Origin: an uncultured Muribaculaceae bacterium
GTDB taxonomy: Bacteria; Bacteroidota; Bacteroidia; Bacteroidales; Muribaculaceae
Reading direction: 5' to 3'
DNA: 64,000 nt
Assembly (NCBI GenBank): GCA_934555895.1
Contig: CAKTFH010000007.1
Span: forward strand, 1-64,000
A model generated the notes under the pieces. That model ran no database searches, was not told the origin of the DNA, and worked only from the letters and a program-made list of their open reading frames with translations. The position numbers and the translations under genes are program-made. Below are positions 20,354 to 28,014 of this stretch, one piece after another; positions within the stretch are counted from its first letter, which is position 1, and each line of letters begins with the position of its first letter.

Positions 20354-20968
20354 ATGAAAAAAGGTACAATAACACTAATAATAATCGGAGTAATCCTTGT
20401 GATTCTCTGCGGCACAGGTTGCTCGCAGTACAACGGTATGGTCGACGCCGATCAGGCCGTGCAGCGCCAGTGGGGCCAGGTGCAGAACCAGTATCAGCGC
20501 CGCGCCGACCTCATCCCCAACCTCGTGTCGACAGTAAAGGGATATTCCGAGCATGAATCGACTACCCTCGAGAGCGTGACCCGCGCCCGCGCAGGCCTCA
20601 GTGAAGCTTATAGTGCCGCACAGCAGGCCAACACCGAGGCTCAGGCCGGAGCTCCCGAAAACCTCGCCGCTTTCCAGCAGGCTCAGGAGAAACTGCAGAG
20701 CGCCCTCGGCATCTATGTAAACGCCGTGCGCGAGGCTTATCCCGACCTCAAAGCCAACCAGAACTTCCTCGATCTGCAGGCTCAGCTTGAAGGCACAGAA
20801 AACCGCGTCAGCACCGAGCGTCAGCGCTACAACGAGGAGGTGGAGGCATACAACAAAAAGGTGCTCCGTTTCCCCGCACGCATTTTCGCATCGCTTTTCG
20901 GTTTCAGTTCCAAGCCCATGTTCCAGGCCGACCAACAGGCACAGTCGGCTCCTAAAGTGGAATTCTAA
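20354..20968 (+). CDS. lemA: LemA family protein
   Basis: A 204-residue protein with a single N-terminal membrane segment (TITLIIIGVILVILCGTGCS), which also contains a possible lipobox cysteine. The LemA core follows: YNGMVDADQAVQRQWGQVQNQYQRRADLIPNLVSTVKGY and later LDLQAQLEGTENRVSTERQRYNE. LemA proteins are widespread, largely helical envelope proteins of unknown biochemical role. In many bacteria lemA neighbours a membrane TPM-domain gene. Here it is followed 12 bases later by an FKBP-type lipoprotein. Confidence 0.92.
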   Translation: MKKGTITLIIIGVILVILCGTGCSQYNGMVDADQAVQRQWGQVQNQYQRRADLIPNLVSTVKGYSEHESTTLESVTRARAGLSEAYSAAQQANTEAQAGAPENLAAFQQAQEKLQSALGIYVNAVREAYPDLKANQNFLDLQAQLEGTENRVSTERQRYNEEVEAYNKKVLRFPARIFASLFGFSSKPMFQADQQAQSAPKVEF

Positions 20969-20980
20969 CCCTCAGGCAGG

Positions 20981-21541
20981 ATGAAAAGAATTATCTATGC
21001 TATAGCGCTTCTGGTAGTGGGCCTGCCGTTGCTCAACTCCTGCAGCAAAGATGACAGCTACAGGGATGTGTGGGAGGATTACCGCGACTGGCGTAACGAG
21101 AACCTCACCTGGCTTGCAGAACAGGAGACTGTAATAGATGACAAGACCGGCGAGCCGTTCTACACAAAAGTTGTAGCACCGTGGAATCCCGGCTCATACG
21201 TGCTCTTCCACCGCTTCAACGACCCGGCCGAGACAGCAGGCAACCTCACGCCCATGCTCACCTCCACCGTGACCGTCACCTACCAGCTTCACCTCTACAA
21301 CGGCGAGTTGGCCGATGACTCGAAGGGGCTCGAAGGTGGCGTGCTCACATCGCAGCTATCGTCGCTCATTTCCGGATGGCATATAGCCATGAGCCAGATG
21401 CATGTAGGCGACACAGTGCAGGTTGTAGTACCCTATACAGAAGGCTACGGCGCCCAAAGTTCGGGTAATGTACTCCCCTACTCTGTGCTCCGCTTCAACA
21501 TAAAGCTGAAGGATATACCCCACTACGAGACCCGCCCCTGA
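20981..21541 (+). CDS. lipoprotein FKBP-type peptidyl-prolyl isomerase
   Basis: A 186-residue lipoprotein (LLNSCSKDDS lipobox at about residue 21). The C-terminal part resembles an FKBP domain: VTVTYQLHLYNGELADDS near the start, then SGWHIAMSQMHVGDTVQVVVPYTEGYGAQ and VLRFNIKLKDI. It probably assists proline isomerisation or folding at the envelope. The N-terminal 70 residues are charged and form no recognisable domain. It follows lemA closely and shares its promoter. Confidence 0.8.
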   Translation: MKRIIYAIALLVVGLPLLNSCSKDDSYRDVWEDYRDWRNENLTWLAEQETVIDDKTGEPFYTKVVAPWNPGSYVLFHRFNDPAETAGNLTPMLTSTVTVTYQLHLYNGELADDSKGLEGGVLTSQLSSLISGWHIAMSQMHVGDTVQVVVPYTEGYGAQSSGNVLPYSVLRFNIKLKDIPHYETRP

Positions 21542-21558
21542 TTTACAATAAAACATAA

Positions 21559-21598
21559 TGCGCTCCCCTGCCATGCCGGTGGGGAAGCGTATCTTTTT
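21559..21598 (+). terminator. terminator after the FKBP gene
   Basis: CGCTCCCC (21561-21568) and GGGGAAGCG (21581-21589) form a stem with one bulged base, followed by TATCTTTTTAT. Confidence 0.65.
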
Positions 21599-21628
21599 AT
21601 CAAGAATTCAATCTCCCTGTAACCAATC

Positions 21629-22936
21629 ATGAAAAAACTACTACTCACAGCATCGCTCATTGCAGCCTGCGCCGTAGAAATGTGCGCGGAATCGGCCATC
21701 TATGCCTGCGGCCACATACGCCGCCAGCGCCCCAATACCATAGAAACCCTCCGCAACTCGGGTTATACCACTGTGATACTCTTCAACGTGAATGTGGAGA
21801 ACGACGGCTCGCTGACCACAGATTTCAGCTGGAGCTCGCAGACTGCCGCCGAAGCCGGAGGCATAATCTGCCGTGACGGAGAGTATATCTTCGACCGGTA
21901 TCAGCCCGAATATATCAACGACATAAAATCAATACTCGAGCAACCCACATCGGTGCAGCGTCTGGAGATATGCATAGGCGGATGGGGCAACGGTTCATAC
22001 GGCCATATCCGCGACTTCATCAAGGCTCACGGCACCGACGAGAACACCATGCTCTACCGTAACTTCAAAGCGCTCAAGGAGGCTATCCCCGAGATTGAAG
22101 CCGTGAACAACGATCAAGAGCAGGATTACGACCTCGAGACTGCCATAAAATTCCACTCTATGCTCGCCAAGATAGGCTACAAGACCACCGTGGCTCCATA
22201 CATGAACCGCAACTACTGGCGAGACCTCGTGTCGGCCCTCAATACCGAAGCCCCCGGCACATGCGATATGGTTTACCTCCAGACCTACGGCGGAGGCGCA
22301 AACAACAATCCCAACGACTGGAAAGTGTTCGGCGATATTCCTATGCTGGTTGGTTTCGACTGCGAGGCAAACGACAACATGACCACAATGGAGAACCAGT
22401 TCAAAAACTGGCGCGACAAATGCGGCGTCGTAGGCGGATTCCTGTGGAACTACAATAGCGAGGCCCGCGTGCAAGGCGACTGGGCAACAGCCATCAACCG
22501 CATATTCCATAAACCGGAAGGCACGCCAGCAGCCACCTTCCATGCCGACACAAACTACCTCGGCTACAGCGTGGGACTTCCAGTGGGGTCATACACGTTA
22601 GGCGAAATGGCACGCCTCGGCATCAAACCCAAAGATATCGCATCGGTGAAAGTAGAGCCAGGCTACAAGGTGACACTCTATCAGGGCGGTAACTTCGACG
22701 GCACATCGATGACAGTCACCGAATCCAAAAACACCCTGTCACGATTCAACAACCGCACATGCTCCATCGTTATAGAGCCCGACGGGCAGGGTGCCGCGGA
22801 GGCTCCCGTCGCCGATGCCGACTCTTATCCCGCCAGCTATTTCAACCTTCAGGGACAGCATATAGAAGCCCCCGCTCCGGGCACCCTGTGCATCAGAGTG
22901 AGCGGGGCGGAGGCGACTAAAATTTTTATCCGCTGA
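21629..22936 (+). CDS. secreted GH18-like protein with crystallin-like domain
   Basis: A 435-residue exported protein (signal peptide MKKLLLTASLIAACAVEMCA). Residues about 20-290 look like a TIM barrel of the GH18 (chitinase/EndoH) type: SAIYACGHIRRQRPN, LEICIGGWGNGSYG, KTTVAPYMNRNYW and a final-strand GGFLWNYN. The catalytic DGxDxDxE motif is not canonical, the matching site reading VNNDQEQDYD. A beta/gamma-crystallin-like segment follows (KVTLYQGGNFDGTSMTVTES, NRTCSIVI, about 350-385). The C-terminus (YFNLQGQHIEAPAPGTLCIR) is a short module common in secreted proteins of this order. The enzymatic activity is uncertain. Confidence 0.55.
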   Translation: MKKLLLTASLIAACAVEMCAESAIYACGHIRRQRPNTIETLRNSGYTTVILFNVNVENDGSLTTDFSWSSQTAAEAGGIICRDGEYIFDRYQPEYINDIKSILEQPTSVQRLEICIGGWGNGSYGHIRDFIKAHGTDENTMLYRNFKALKEAIPEIEAVNNDQEQDYDLETAIKFHSMLAKIGYKTTVAPYMNRNYWRDLVSALNTEAPGTCDMVYLQTYGGGANNNPNDWKVFGDIPMLVGFDCEANDNMTTMENQFKNWRDKCGVVGGFLWNYNSEARVQGDWATAINRIFHKPEGTPAATFHADTNYLGYSVGLPVGSYTLGEMARLGIKPKDIASVKVEPGYKVTLYQGGNFDGTSMTVTESKNTLSRFNNRTCSIVIEPDGQGAAEAPVADADSYPASYFNLQGQHIEAPAPGTLCIRVSGAEATKIFIR

Positions 22937-22965
22937 CATCAGCCAGGCGGTGTGTCACGCGCACA

Positions 22966-23907
22966 TCATGCGTCGATAAGGAAGCGGTCGGCATCCATGG
23001 CGGCGCGGCATCCCGAAGCGGCAGCATTCACAGCCTGCTGATAGATGGGGTCGGCGCAATCGCCTGCGGCAAACACCCCCGGCACGCTGGTGGCAGTAGA
23101 AGGCGAAGCCACTTTCAGATAGCCCTCGGCATCCATATCTACCTTGCCACGGAAAATTTCGGTATTAGGTGTATGTCCGATTGCAAGGAAAAATCCGTCA
23201 ATTGCCAAATCGAAACGACGCTCCTGCGGAGTGTCAACATTCTCCACCACATGAGCGCCTTCAAGCACTTCACCACCATAGAGGCTGAGAGTATTGCAGT
23301 TAAAAAGCACTTCAATATTCTCGGTCTCCTCAATACGGTGCTGCATTACTTTCGAGGCACGCAGGAAGGGCTTACGCACAATCAGATATACTTTTTTCGC
23401 AAGGGAAGCGAGATATACGGCTTCCTCGCAGGCGGTGTCGCCACCCCCCACAACAGCCACAACGCGCTTACGGTAGAAAAATCCGTCGCATGTGGCGCAG
23501 GCCGACACACCCATGCCCATGAACTGACTTTCACCGGGGATGCCCAGATAACGCGCCGAGGCGCCTGTTGAGATAACAACGGTTTCAGCTTCTATTGTGT
23601 CCCCGTTGTCGGCCGTGAGCCTGAACGGACGGTGGGAGAAGTCGACCTCGGCAATCTGCCCCATGCGGATATCGGCTCCAAAACGCTTGGCCTGCTGACG
23701 AAACTCATCCATCATCTGCGAGCCATTGATACCCTGGGGATAGCCCGGGAAATTCTCTACATCTGTAGTGGTAGTGAGCTGGCCGCCGGGCTGAGGACCC
23801 TCAAGCACTATGGGTTTAAGATTGGCACGCGAGGCATAGATGGCCGCGGTGAAACCGGCAGGACCGCCTCCTATGATGGCACAACGGGTTGTGTGGGTTG
23901 TTGACAT
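22966..23907 (-). CDS. trxB: thioredoxin-disulfide reductase
   Basis: A 313-residue flavoprotein. It has the FAD-binding GGGPAG near residues 13-18, the redox-active CATC (Cys137 and Cys140) in SACATCDGFFYRK, and the NADPH-binding VVGGGDTACEEAVYL. The C-terminal FAD motif is GVFAAGDCAD. It reduces thioredoxin with NADPH. It lies 51 bases after lolA on the same strand, which suggests an ftsK-lolA-trxB transcription unit. Confidence 0.96.
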   Translation of the reverse strand: MSTTHTTRCAIIGGGPAGFTAAIYASRANLKPIVLEGPQPGGQLTTTTDVENFPGYPQGINGSQMMDEFRQQAKRFGADIRMGQIAEVDFSHRPFRLTADNGDTIEAETVVISTGASARYLGIPGESQFMGMGVSACATCDGFFYRKRVVAVVGGGDTACEEAVYLASLAKKVYLIVRKPFLRASKVMQHRIEETENIEVLFNCNTLSLYGGEVLEGAHVVENVDTPQERRFDLAIDGFFLAIGHTPNTEIFRGKVDMDAEGYLKVASPSTATSVPGVFAAGDCADPIYQQAVNAAASGCRAAMDADRFLIDA

Positions 23908-23958
23908 GGTCTTATGATAAATTTTATGAGTTTTATATAATCAATGCAGGAAAGCTCA

Positions 23959-24576
23959 TTAACGGAGGTCTACAATCTCCACTCCGGGATATTTTTTCGC
24001 ATCGAAACGGAAAGCAGATGCCGCAGGAGCTTTGACTTTCTCTATTTCCTTGATTTTTATTGAAGTGACAGCACCGTCAGTGGTGTAAAAAACAATCTCT
24101 GAAGGCAGTGATGTGGCCTGCGACACGGCTAGCACTATTTTGGAATAGTCGGATTGCCCTTTCGGCTTGAGCTCAAGCATGTCGAAACCTGCTGGAGCCG
24201 TGAGGCGCCGTGCGGTGTATTCTGCCCGCAGGCTTTCCATTATGGCAAACGGATTGACCTGTGTAAGTTCGTCGGCTGTAGGCTCCGACACGCTCACTTC
24301 GCTTGTTCCGAGTGAATAGGTCCACTGCGTGCGTCCGTCATACCATGTCTGCATGGCCTGTGTTGAGAGGTGGAAGCGGCTGCCGGCGAGAAGGATGTCG
24401 CCGGTAGCTGTCTCGCCGTTGTATTTTACCGAAAACGAGGCCTTCAGTGCCGGCATGCTTTTCATTGCCTTGGAGGTGCGTGTCATAATGTCGGCCGCCG
24501 TAGGAATAGCGGCGAAGGCCGGGAGCGAGACCATCAGCAGCATTATTGCCGAAAATATTTCGCGGAATTTCTTCAT
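23959..24576 (-). CDS. lolA: LolA-like outer-membrane lipoprotein carrier
   Basis: A 205-residue periplasmic protein with a signal peptide (MKKFREIFSAIMLLMVSLPAFA). The body (MPALKASFSVKYNGETATGDILLAGSRFHL, WYDGRTQWTYSLGTSEVSVSEP, LELKPKG) is the half-open barrel pattern of LolA. It should carry lipoproteins across the periplasm. Placement downstream of ftsK is common in Bacteroidales. Its start codon lies only five bases from the end of the 347-bp palindromic element (24582-24928), so the element forms its immediate 5' region. Confidence 0.88.
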   Translation of the reverse strand: MKKFREIFSAIMLLMVSLPAFAAIPTAADIMTRTSKAMKSMPALKASFSVKYNGETATGDILLAGSRFHLSTQAMQTWYDGRTQWTYSLGTSEVSVSEPTADELTQVNPFAIMESLRAEYTARRLTAPAGFDMLELKPKGQSDYSKIVLAVSQATSLPSEIVFYTTDGAVTSIKIKEIEKVKAPAASAFRFDAKKYPGVEIVDLR

Positions 24577-24600
24577 ATCTTAGAGCTTGTTTAATAATAA

Positions 24601-24738
24601 ATGTTACGGGCAGGGCGGTCAGTCGTCGCGCAGATTTTCGCTTGCGATGAGGGAGTTATGGGGGTCCATAACGACCGAAGAACAAGCGGAAAGATGCCGG
24701 CGAATGGCCGATTGAAAGTATTATTTTCATACAATTAA
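24601..24738 (+). CDS. possible 45-residue peptide in the left arm of the palindromic element
   Basis: An open frame MLRAGRSVVAQIFACDEGV... whose ATG lies inside the terminal inverted repeat. The equivalent frame in the right arm (minus strand, 24909 to 24847) begins MLPAG and reaches CDEGV at the same offset, then meets a stop. Shared frame and CDEGV could mean an ancestral peptide, or could be a by-product of the conserved hairpin sequence. It is antisense to the ftsK-lolA transcript. Confidence 0.2.
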   Translation: MLRAGRSVVAQIFACDEGVMGVHNDRRTSGKMPANGRLKVLFSYN

Positions 24739-24778
24739 CATATTTTTACTATTATTTCATGGACGGAGGTAAATTCCT

Positions 24779-24919
24779 ATGATTATAAAATCACCTTTGC
24801 TTCGCATATCTTGGCCGGTTTTCGTCCTGTTCCTCAGTCATGTACTTCAGTACACTCCTTCGTCACATGGCGAAAACCGTCTCAAGCTATGCGACCCTGC
24901 CGGCAACATTTATTATTAA
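24779..24919 (+). CDS. possible 46-residue membrane peptide in the right arm of the palindromic element
   Basis: An ATG preceded by a GGAGG sequence nine bases upstream, which is unusual in this genome, opens a frame MIIKSPLLRISWPVFVLFLS... with one hydrophobic stretch (about 7-22), ending in GNIYY. It runs through the large hairpin 24803-24893. The corresponding frame of the left arm (minus strand, 24730 to 24656) starts MKIILSIG and ends after 24 codons. Evidence for translation is weak. Confidence 0.2.
   Translation: MIIKSPLLRISWPVFVLFLSHVLQYTPSSHGENRLKLCDPAGNIYY
24803..24893. other. nested 91-base hairpin of the right arm
   Basis: CGCATA-t-CTTG (24803-24813) pairs with CAAG-c-TATGCG (24883-24893). 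CGGTTTTCG (24816-24824) pairs with CGAAAACCG (24871-24879). TGTACT-tc-AGTACA forms the inner hairpin (24841-24854). The purine-rich strands CTCCTTCGTC and GTTCCTCAGTC make the internal loop. Confidence 0.7.
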
Positions 24920-24967
24920 ACAAGCTCTTAATTGATAACGGATTGACTGATGATGCGGTTCATGGCA

Positions 24968-27883
24968 TCACAGAGAGTGAAGGATATCCTGCAGCCCGAT
25001 CATGTCGACAAGCACCTGGCGGGGCTTTCCTCCCGACACCGGCGCCGGACCGACTATACCAACGGCCTCGAGCTGATCCATTATTTTGCCCGCGCGGGCA
25101 AAACCGATGCCGAAACGACGCTGTACTGCTGTGGTGGAACCGATACCGGAGTTCACCACAGCCTCGGCAACTTCGTTGAAAAGCACATCGCGGTCACCCA
25201 ATGTGCCTGCGCCGGCGCCAAGGCCCATCGAACCGGAGCCTTCATTTTCCATAGTAGGCTCGGGCAGAATGTATGCTGTGGGATAACCGGCCTGCGACTC
25301 TATGTGGTGGCAGATGGCCTCCACCTCGGGTGTGTCGATGAAGGCACACTGCACTCGGGTGAGATTGCCGTTGTGCATGAACAGCATGTCGCCGCGGCCG
25401 ATGAGCTGATTGGCTCCGGGTGTATCGAGGATGGTGCGGGAATCGACCATGGATGTCACACGGAAAGCTATACGGCCCGGGAAGTTGTTTTTAATCATGC
25501 CGGTAATCACATCAGTTGAAGGGCGCTGTGTGGCCACAATCATGTGTATGCCCACGGCGCGGGCCTTCTGCGCGATACGTGCCACAGGCTTCTCGATTTC
25601 TTTGCCTGCCACCATTAGAAGGTCGGCAAACTCATCGATAATCAGCACTATATAGGGCATGAAGTGATGGCCACGGTCGGGCATGAGACGCTTCTGCACA
25701 AACTTCTCATTGTATTCAGCGATATTGCGCACTCCGGCATCGCGGAGCAGGGCCAGACGGTTATCCATCTCGGTGCATAACGATATGAGAGTGGGGAGCA
25801 CCTTGTCCATCTGGGTTACCACAGCCTCCTCCTCATCAGGCAGCTTGGCCAGGAAATGGCGCTCGAGCACGCTATAGAGGCTGAACTCGACCATTTTTGG
25901 GTCTACAAGCACAAACTTCAGCTCAGCGGGATGGCGTTTGTAAAGCAGAGATGCTATGATGGCGTTGAGGCCCACCGATTTACCCATACCGGTCGCACCG
26001 GCCACAAGAAGGTGAGGCATTTTGGCGAGGTCGGCCACAAACACCTCGTTGGAAATGGTGGCGCCCATGGCCATGGGAAGCTGTTCCTTGCCTTCGATGA
26101 AACGCTTGCTGCTCAAGATGCTGCGAATCGATACCGTCTGTGGGTCTTTGTTAGGCACCTCGATGCCGATGGTGCCCTTGCCGGGCATGGGCGCTATGAT
26201 GCGGATGCCAAGGGCCGAGAGCGACAGGGCGATGTCATCGCCGAGGTTTCTGATTTTGGCGATACGCACGCCCTCGGCTGGGATTATCTCATAGAGAGTC
26301 ACCGTAGGGCCCACAGTGGCCTTTATCTTGCTGATTTCGATGCCGTAGTCGTTGAGGGTCTTGCGGATGCGGGCCTGATTCTCCTCCTGCTCGTCGATGT
26401 CAACGATGTTTTCTTTCTGAGGTATGTCGCGCAGAAGGTCAACCGACGGCTTCATATAATGCGAGAGTTCGGCAGTGGGGTCGTAAAGCTCTGTACGCCC
26501 CTCGTCGGCTGTCTCTATCTGTTGTGTAACCACCTCTATTTCCTCAGGGGAAGTTTCCGCTACTATCTCAGCACTGACTTGAGAATGAGGCTGCTGCTCT
26601 GGCTGATGGGAGGGTCGTTCCTCGGGCTGATGGGAGGGTTGCCCGGCGGGAGGCTCCGGGGGAAGATAACGGGCATGGTCAGCGATGGCATAGGGGTCTT
26701 CGGCCGCCGGAACGGAGTCGTCGAAGCCCACCGTAACCGGAACGCGAGGCTCTTCGGGCTCGTCGTCGGCATGGGCGGCTGCCGTTTCATCCTGTGCCGC
26801 CTCGCGACGGTCAGCCGCATTCATGGCTTCACGCACCCTTATGCGATCCTGTTCATGCTCGTATCTCGACTGCTCGAGTTTCTGCAGATATGCCCGGCGC
26901 ATGGAGCGCCAACGGCTTATCAGACGGTAAATATCGTTGATAAACACATAGCATACGGCCACGATGGCCAATGCGCTCACAAGCGCGGCACCCACCCAGT
27001 CGGTATTGGCCACGAGCCATTGGTTGACATACTGGCCGTGGTAGCCTCCGAGATTATAGTCGGTGCCGAGCCAGAGCGACACAAGGCCGAGAGCGAGCGA
27101 TGTTGTGATGCCAACAAGCAATGTCTTGAATGTAAGTGACCAGAAGGATATCTTGCGCAATCCCATCAGTCCTAGTCCGAGAAGCACCAGATAGACAAGA
27201 AGCGCTACCGAACCAAGGCCGAAGCCCTCGACAATCACGGTGTGAGCCAGACGGGCGCCCACTGGGCCTGCCGCATTGTGTACATCGCCGGCTGCAGCCA
27301 TCTCGCCGATTGTCTGCGATGTCACGGCACTCTGGTCTTCTGCTCCTGTGCGGAGAAACGAAATGGAAGCCACGGCCATATAGACCGCCACAAACACGAG
27401 CGCCACTCCTAAAACAGCATGGAAGCGTCTGTCGCACAGGAATTTCACCACCGCATAGTCGTGAAACGGCTTGCGGGGCTTTTTCTCTTTTGGCTTGGCT
27501 GACTTGCGCGAGGGCTGTGAGGCATTACGGCTCTGGGAAGACGGCGCCGATGCAAGCCGCTCGGCTGGTTCTGTCTCACGGCGCGCGCGCTGGCGGCTTC
27601 GGGGTCGCTCGTTGTCGCGCTGACTGTCGCGCATATCCCCTCGGCGTGATACGGAGTTTTCCGGGCGCCTGTCGCGGTCATCTATATCAGAGTCGTATTG
27701 GTCGCGATAAGTGCGGTCAGGGTCGTAGCGCGAACCGTAAACCGGGCCGTCAAGTTCATCGTCGTAATAGTCTCGTCGGTCAGCGGCGCTATAGCGACGC
27801 CTACGTTCGTCACGGTCAAATGAATCGCGGCTGTTGCCGCGATTGTCATATATATCGTCTCTCATGTAGCGTTCTTCTCTCAT
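24968..27883 (-). CDS. ftsK: DNA translocase FtsK
   Basis: About 971 residues. A charged, Arg/Asp-rich N-terminus (DNRGNSRDSFDRDERRRR) precedes about four or five membrane helices (FHAVLGVALVFVAVYMAVA onward, about 160-320), an Ala/Pro/Glu/Gln-rich linker, and the RecA-like motor with Walker A GATGMGKS near residue 630 and Walker B-like IVLIIDEFADLL. The C-terminal gamma winged-helix domain is present (STTAVQRRFGIGFARAGKIMDQL), which reads KOPS/FRS-type sites. It pumps chromosome DNA through the septum and activates dimer resolution. A -7 box at 27922-27929 excludes the upstream ATG at 27934. Starts at 27883 or 27865 are possible. Confidence 0.93.
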   Translation of the reverse strand: MREERYMRDDIYDNRGNSRDSFDRDERRRRYSAADRRDYYDDELDGPVYGSRYDPDRTYRDQYDSDIDDRDRRPENSVSRRGDMRDSQRDNERPRSRQRARRETEPAERLASAPSSQSRNASQPSRKSAKPKEKKPRKPFHDYAVVKFLCDRRFHAVLGVALVFVAVYMAVASISFLRTGAEDQSAVTSQTIGEMAAAGDVHNAAGPVGARLAHTVIVEGFGLGSVALLVYLVLLGLGLMGLRKISFWSLTFKTLLVGITTSLALGLVSLWLGTDYNLGGYHGQYVNQWLVANTDWVGAALVSALAIVAVCYVFINDIYRLISRWRSMRRAYLQKLEQSRYEHEQDRIRVREAMNAADRREAAQDETAAAHADDEPEEPRVPVTVGFDDSVPAAEDPYAIADHARYLPPEPPAGQPSHQPEERPSHQPEQQPHSQVSAEIVAETSPEEIEVVTQQIETADEGRTELYDPTAELSHYMKPSVDLLRDIPQKENIVDIDEQEENQARIRKTLNDYGIEISKIKATVGPTVTLYEIIPAEGVRIAKIRNLGDDIALSLSALGIRIIAPMPGKGTIGIEVPNKDPQTVSIRSILSSKRFIEGKEQLPMAMGATISNEVFVADLAKMPHLLVAGATGMGKSVGLNAIIASLLYKRHPAELKFVLVDPKMVEFSLYSVLERHFLAKLPDEEEAVVTQMDKVLPTLISLCTEMDNRLALLRDAGVRNIAEYNEKFVQKRLMPDRGHHFMPYIVLIIDEFADLLMVAGKEIEKPVARIAQKARAVGIHMIVATQRPSTDVITGMIKNNFPGRIAFRVTSMVDSRTILDTPGANQLIGRGDMLFMHNGNLTRVQCAFIDTPEVEAICHHIESQAGYPTAYILPEPTMENEGSGSMGLGAGAGTLGDRDVLFNEVAEAVVNSGIGSTTAVQRRFGIGFARAGKIMDQLEAVGIVGPAPVSGGKPRQVLVDMIGLQDILHSL

Positions 27884-27921
27884 TAGCAATGTGATAAAGT
27901 GTTTGGTTGAAATACCAATCA

Positions 27922-27929
27922 CAAATTTA
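27922..27929 (-). promoter_or_regulatory. -7 box of ftsK
   Basis: TAAATTTG on the minus strand fits TAnnTTTG. No clear -33 box is seen. Transcription would start near 27915, which fixes the ftsK start at or below 27883. Confidence 0.55.
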
Positions 27930-28014
27930 GACAAAAAACATGAGATTTCTACGACGATAGAATAAAAACAAGGTAAAATTTACAAGCAGCAAACCGCGGC
28001 CGAAGTAATGGCCG

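Larger units (their letters stand above)
24582..24928. repeat. 347-bp element: two diverged hairpin copies in inverted orientation
   Basis: The ends are a perfect 24-base inverted repeat (24582-24605 and 24905-24928, beginning AGAGCTTGTTTAATAATAAA), extending to about 34 bases with two mismatches. Reading inward from each end, the two arms align without gaps for 40 bases, then share GA(T/C)GA(G/A)GGAG, a hairpin of different sequence, and GAC(C/T)GA(A/G)GAAC. Each arm folds separately. On the left, TTTTCGCTTG/CAAGCGGAAA encloses GTTATGG/CCATAAC. On the right, CGGTTTTCG/CGAAAACCG encloses TGTACT/AGTACA. The centre (about 24725-24800) is AT-rich. It lies between ftsK and lolA. No transposase is encoded in it. 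Confidence 0.85.

Noticed and set aside
24582..24928. Interpretation as a complete insertion sequence
   Set aside because: There are inverted ends, but only 347 bp and no transposase frame. No target-site duplication was found next to the arms, so I call it a paired repeat element.
25856..27139. 427-codon plus-strand frame opposite ftsK
   Set aside because: Antisense shadow of ftsK with no protein family pattern.
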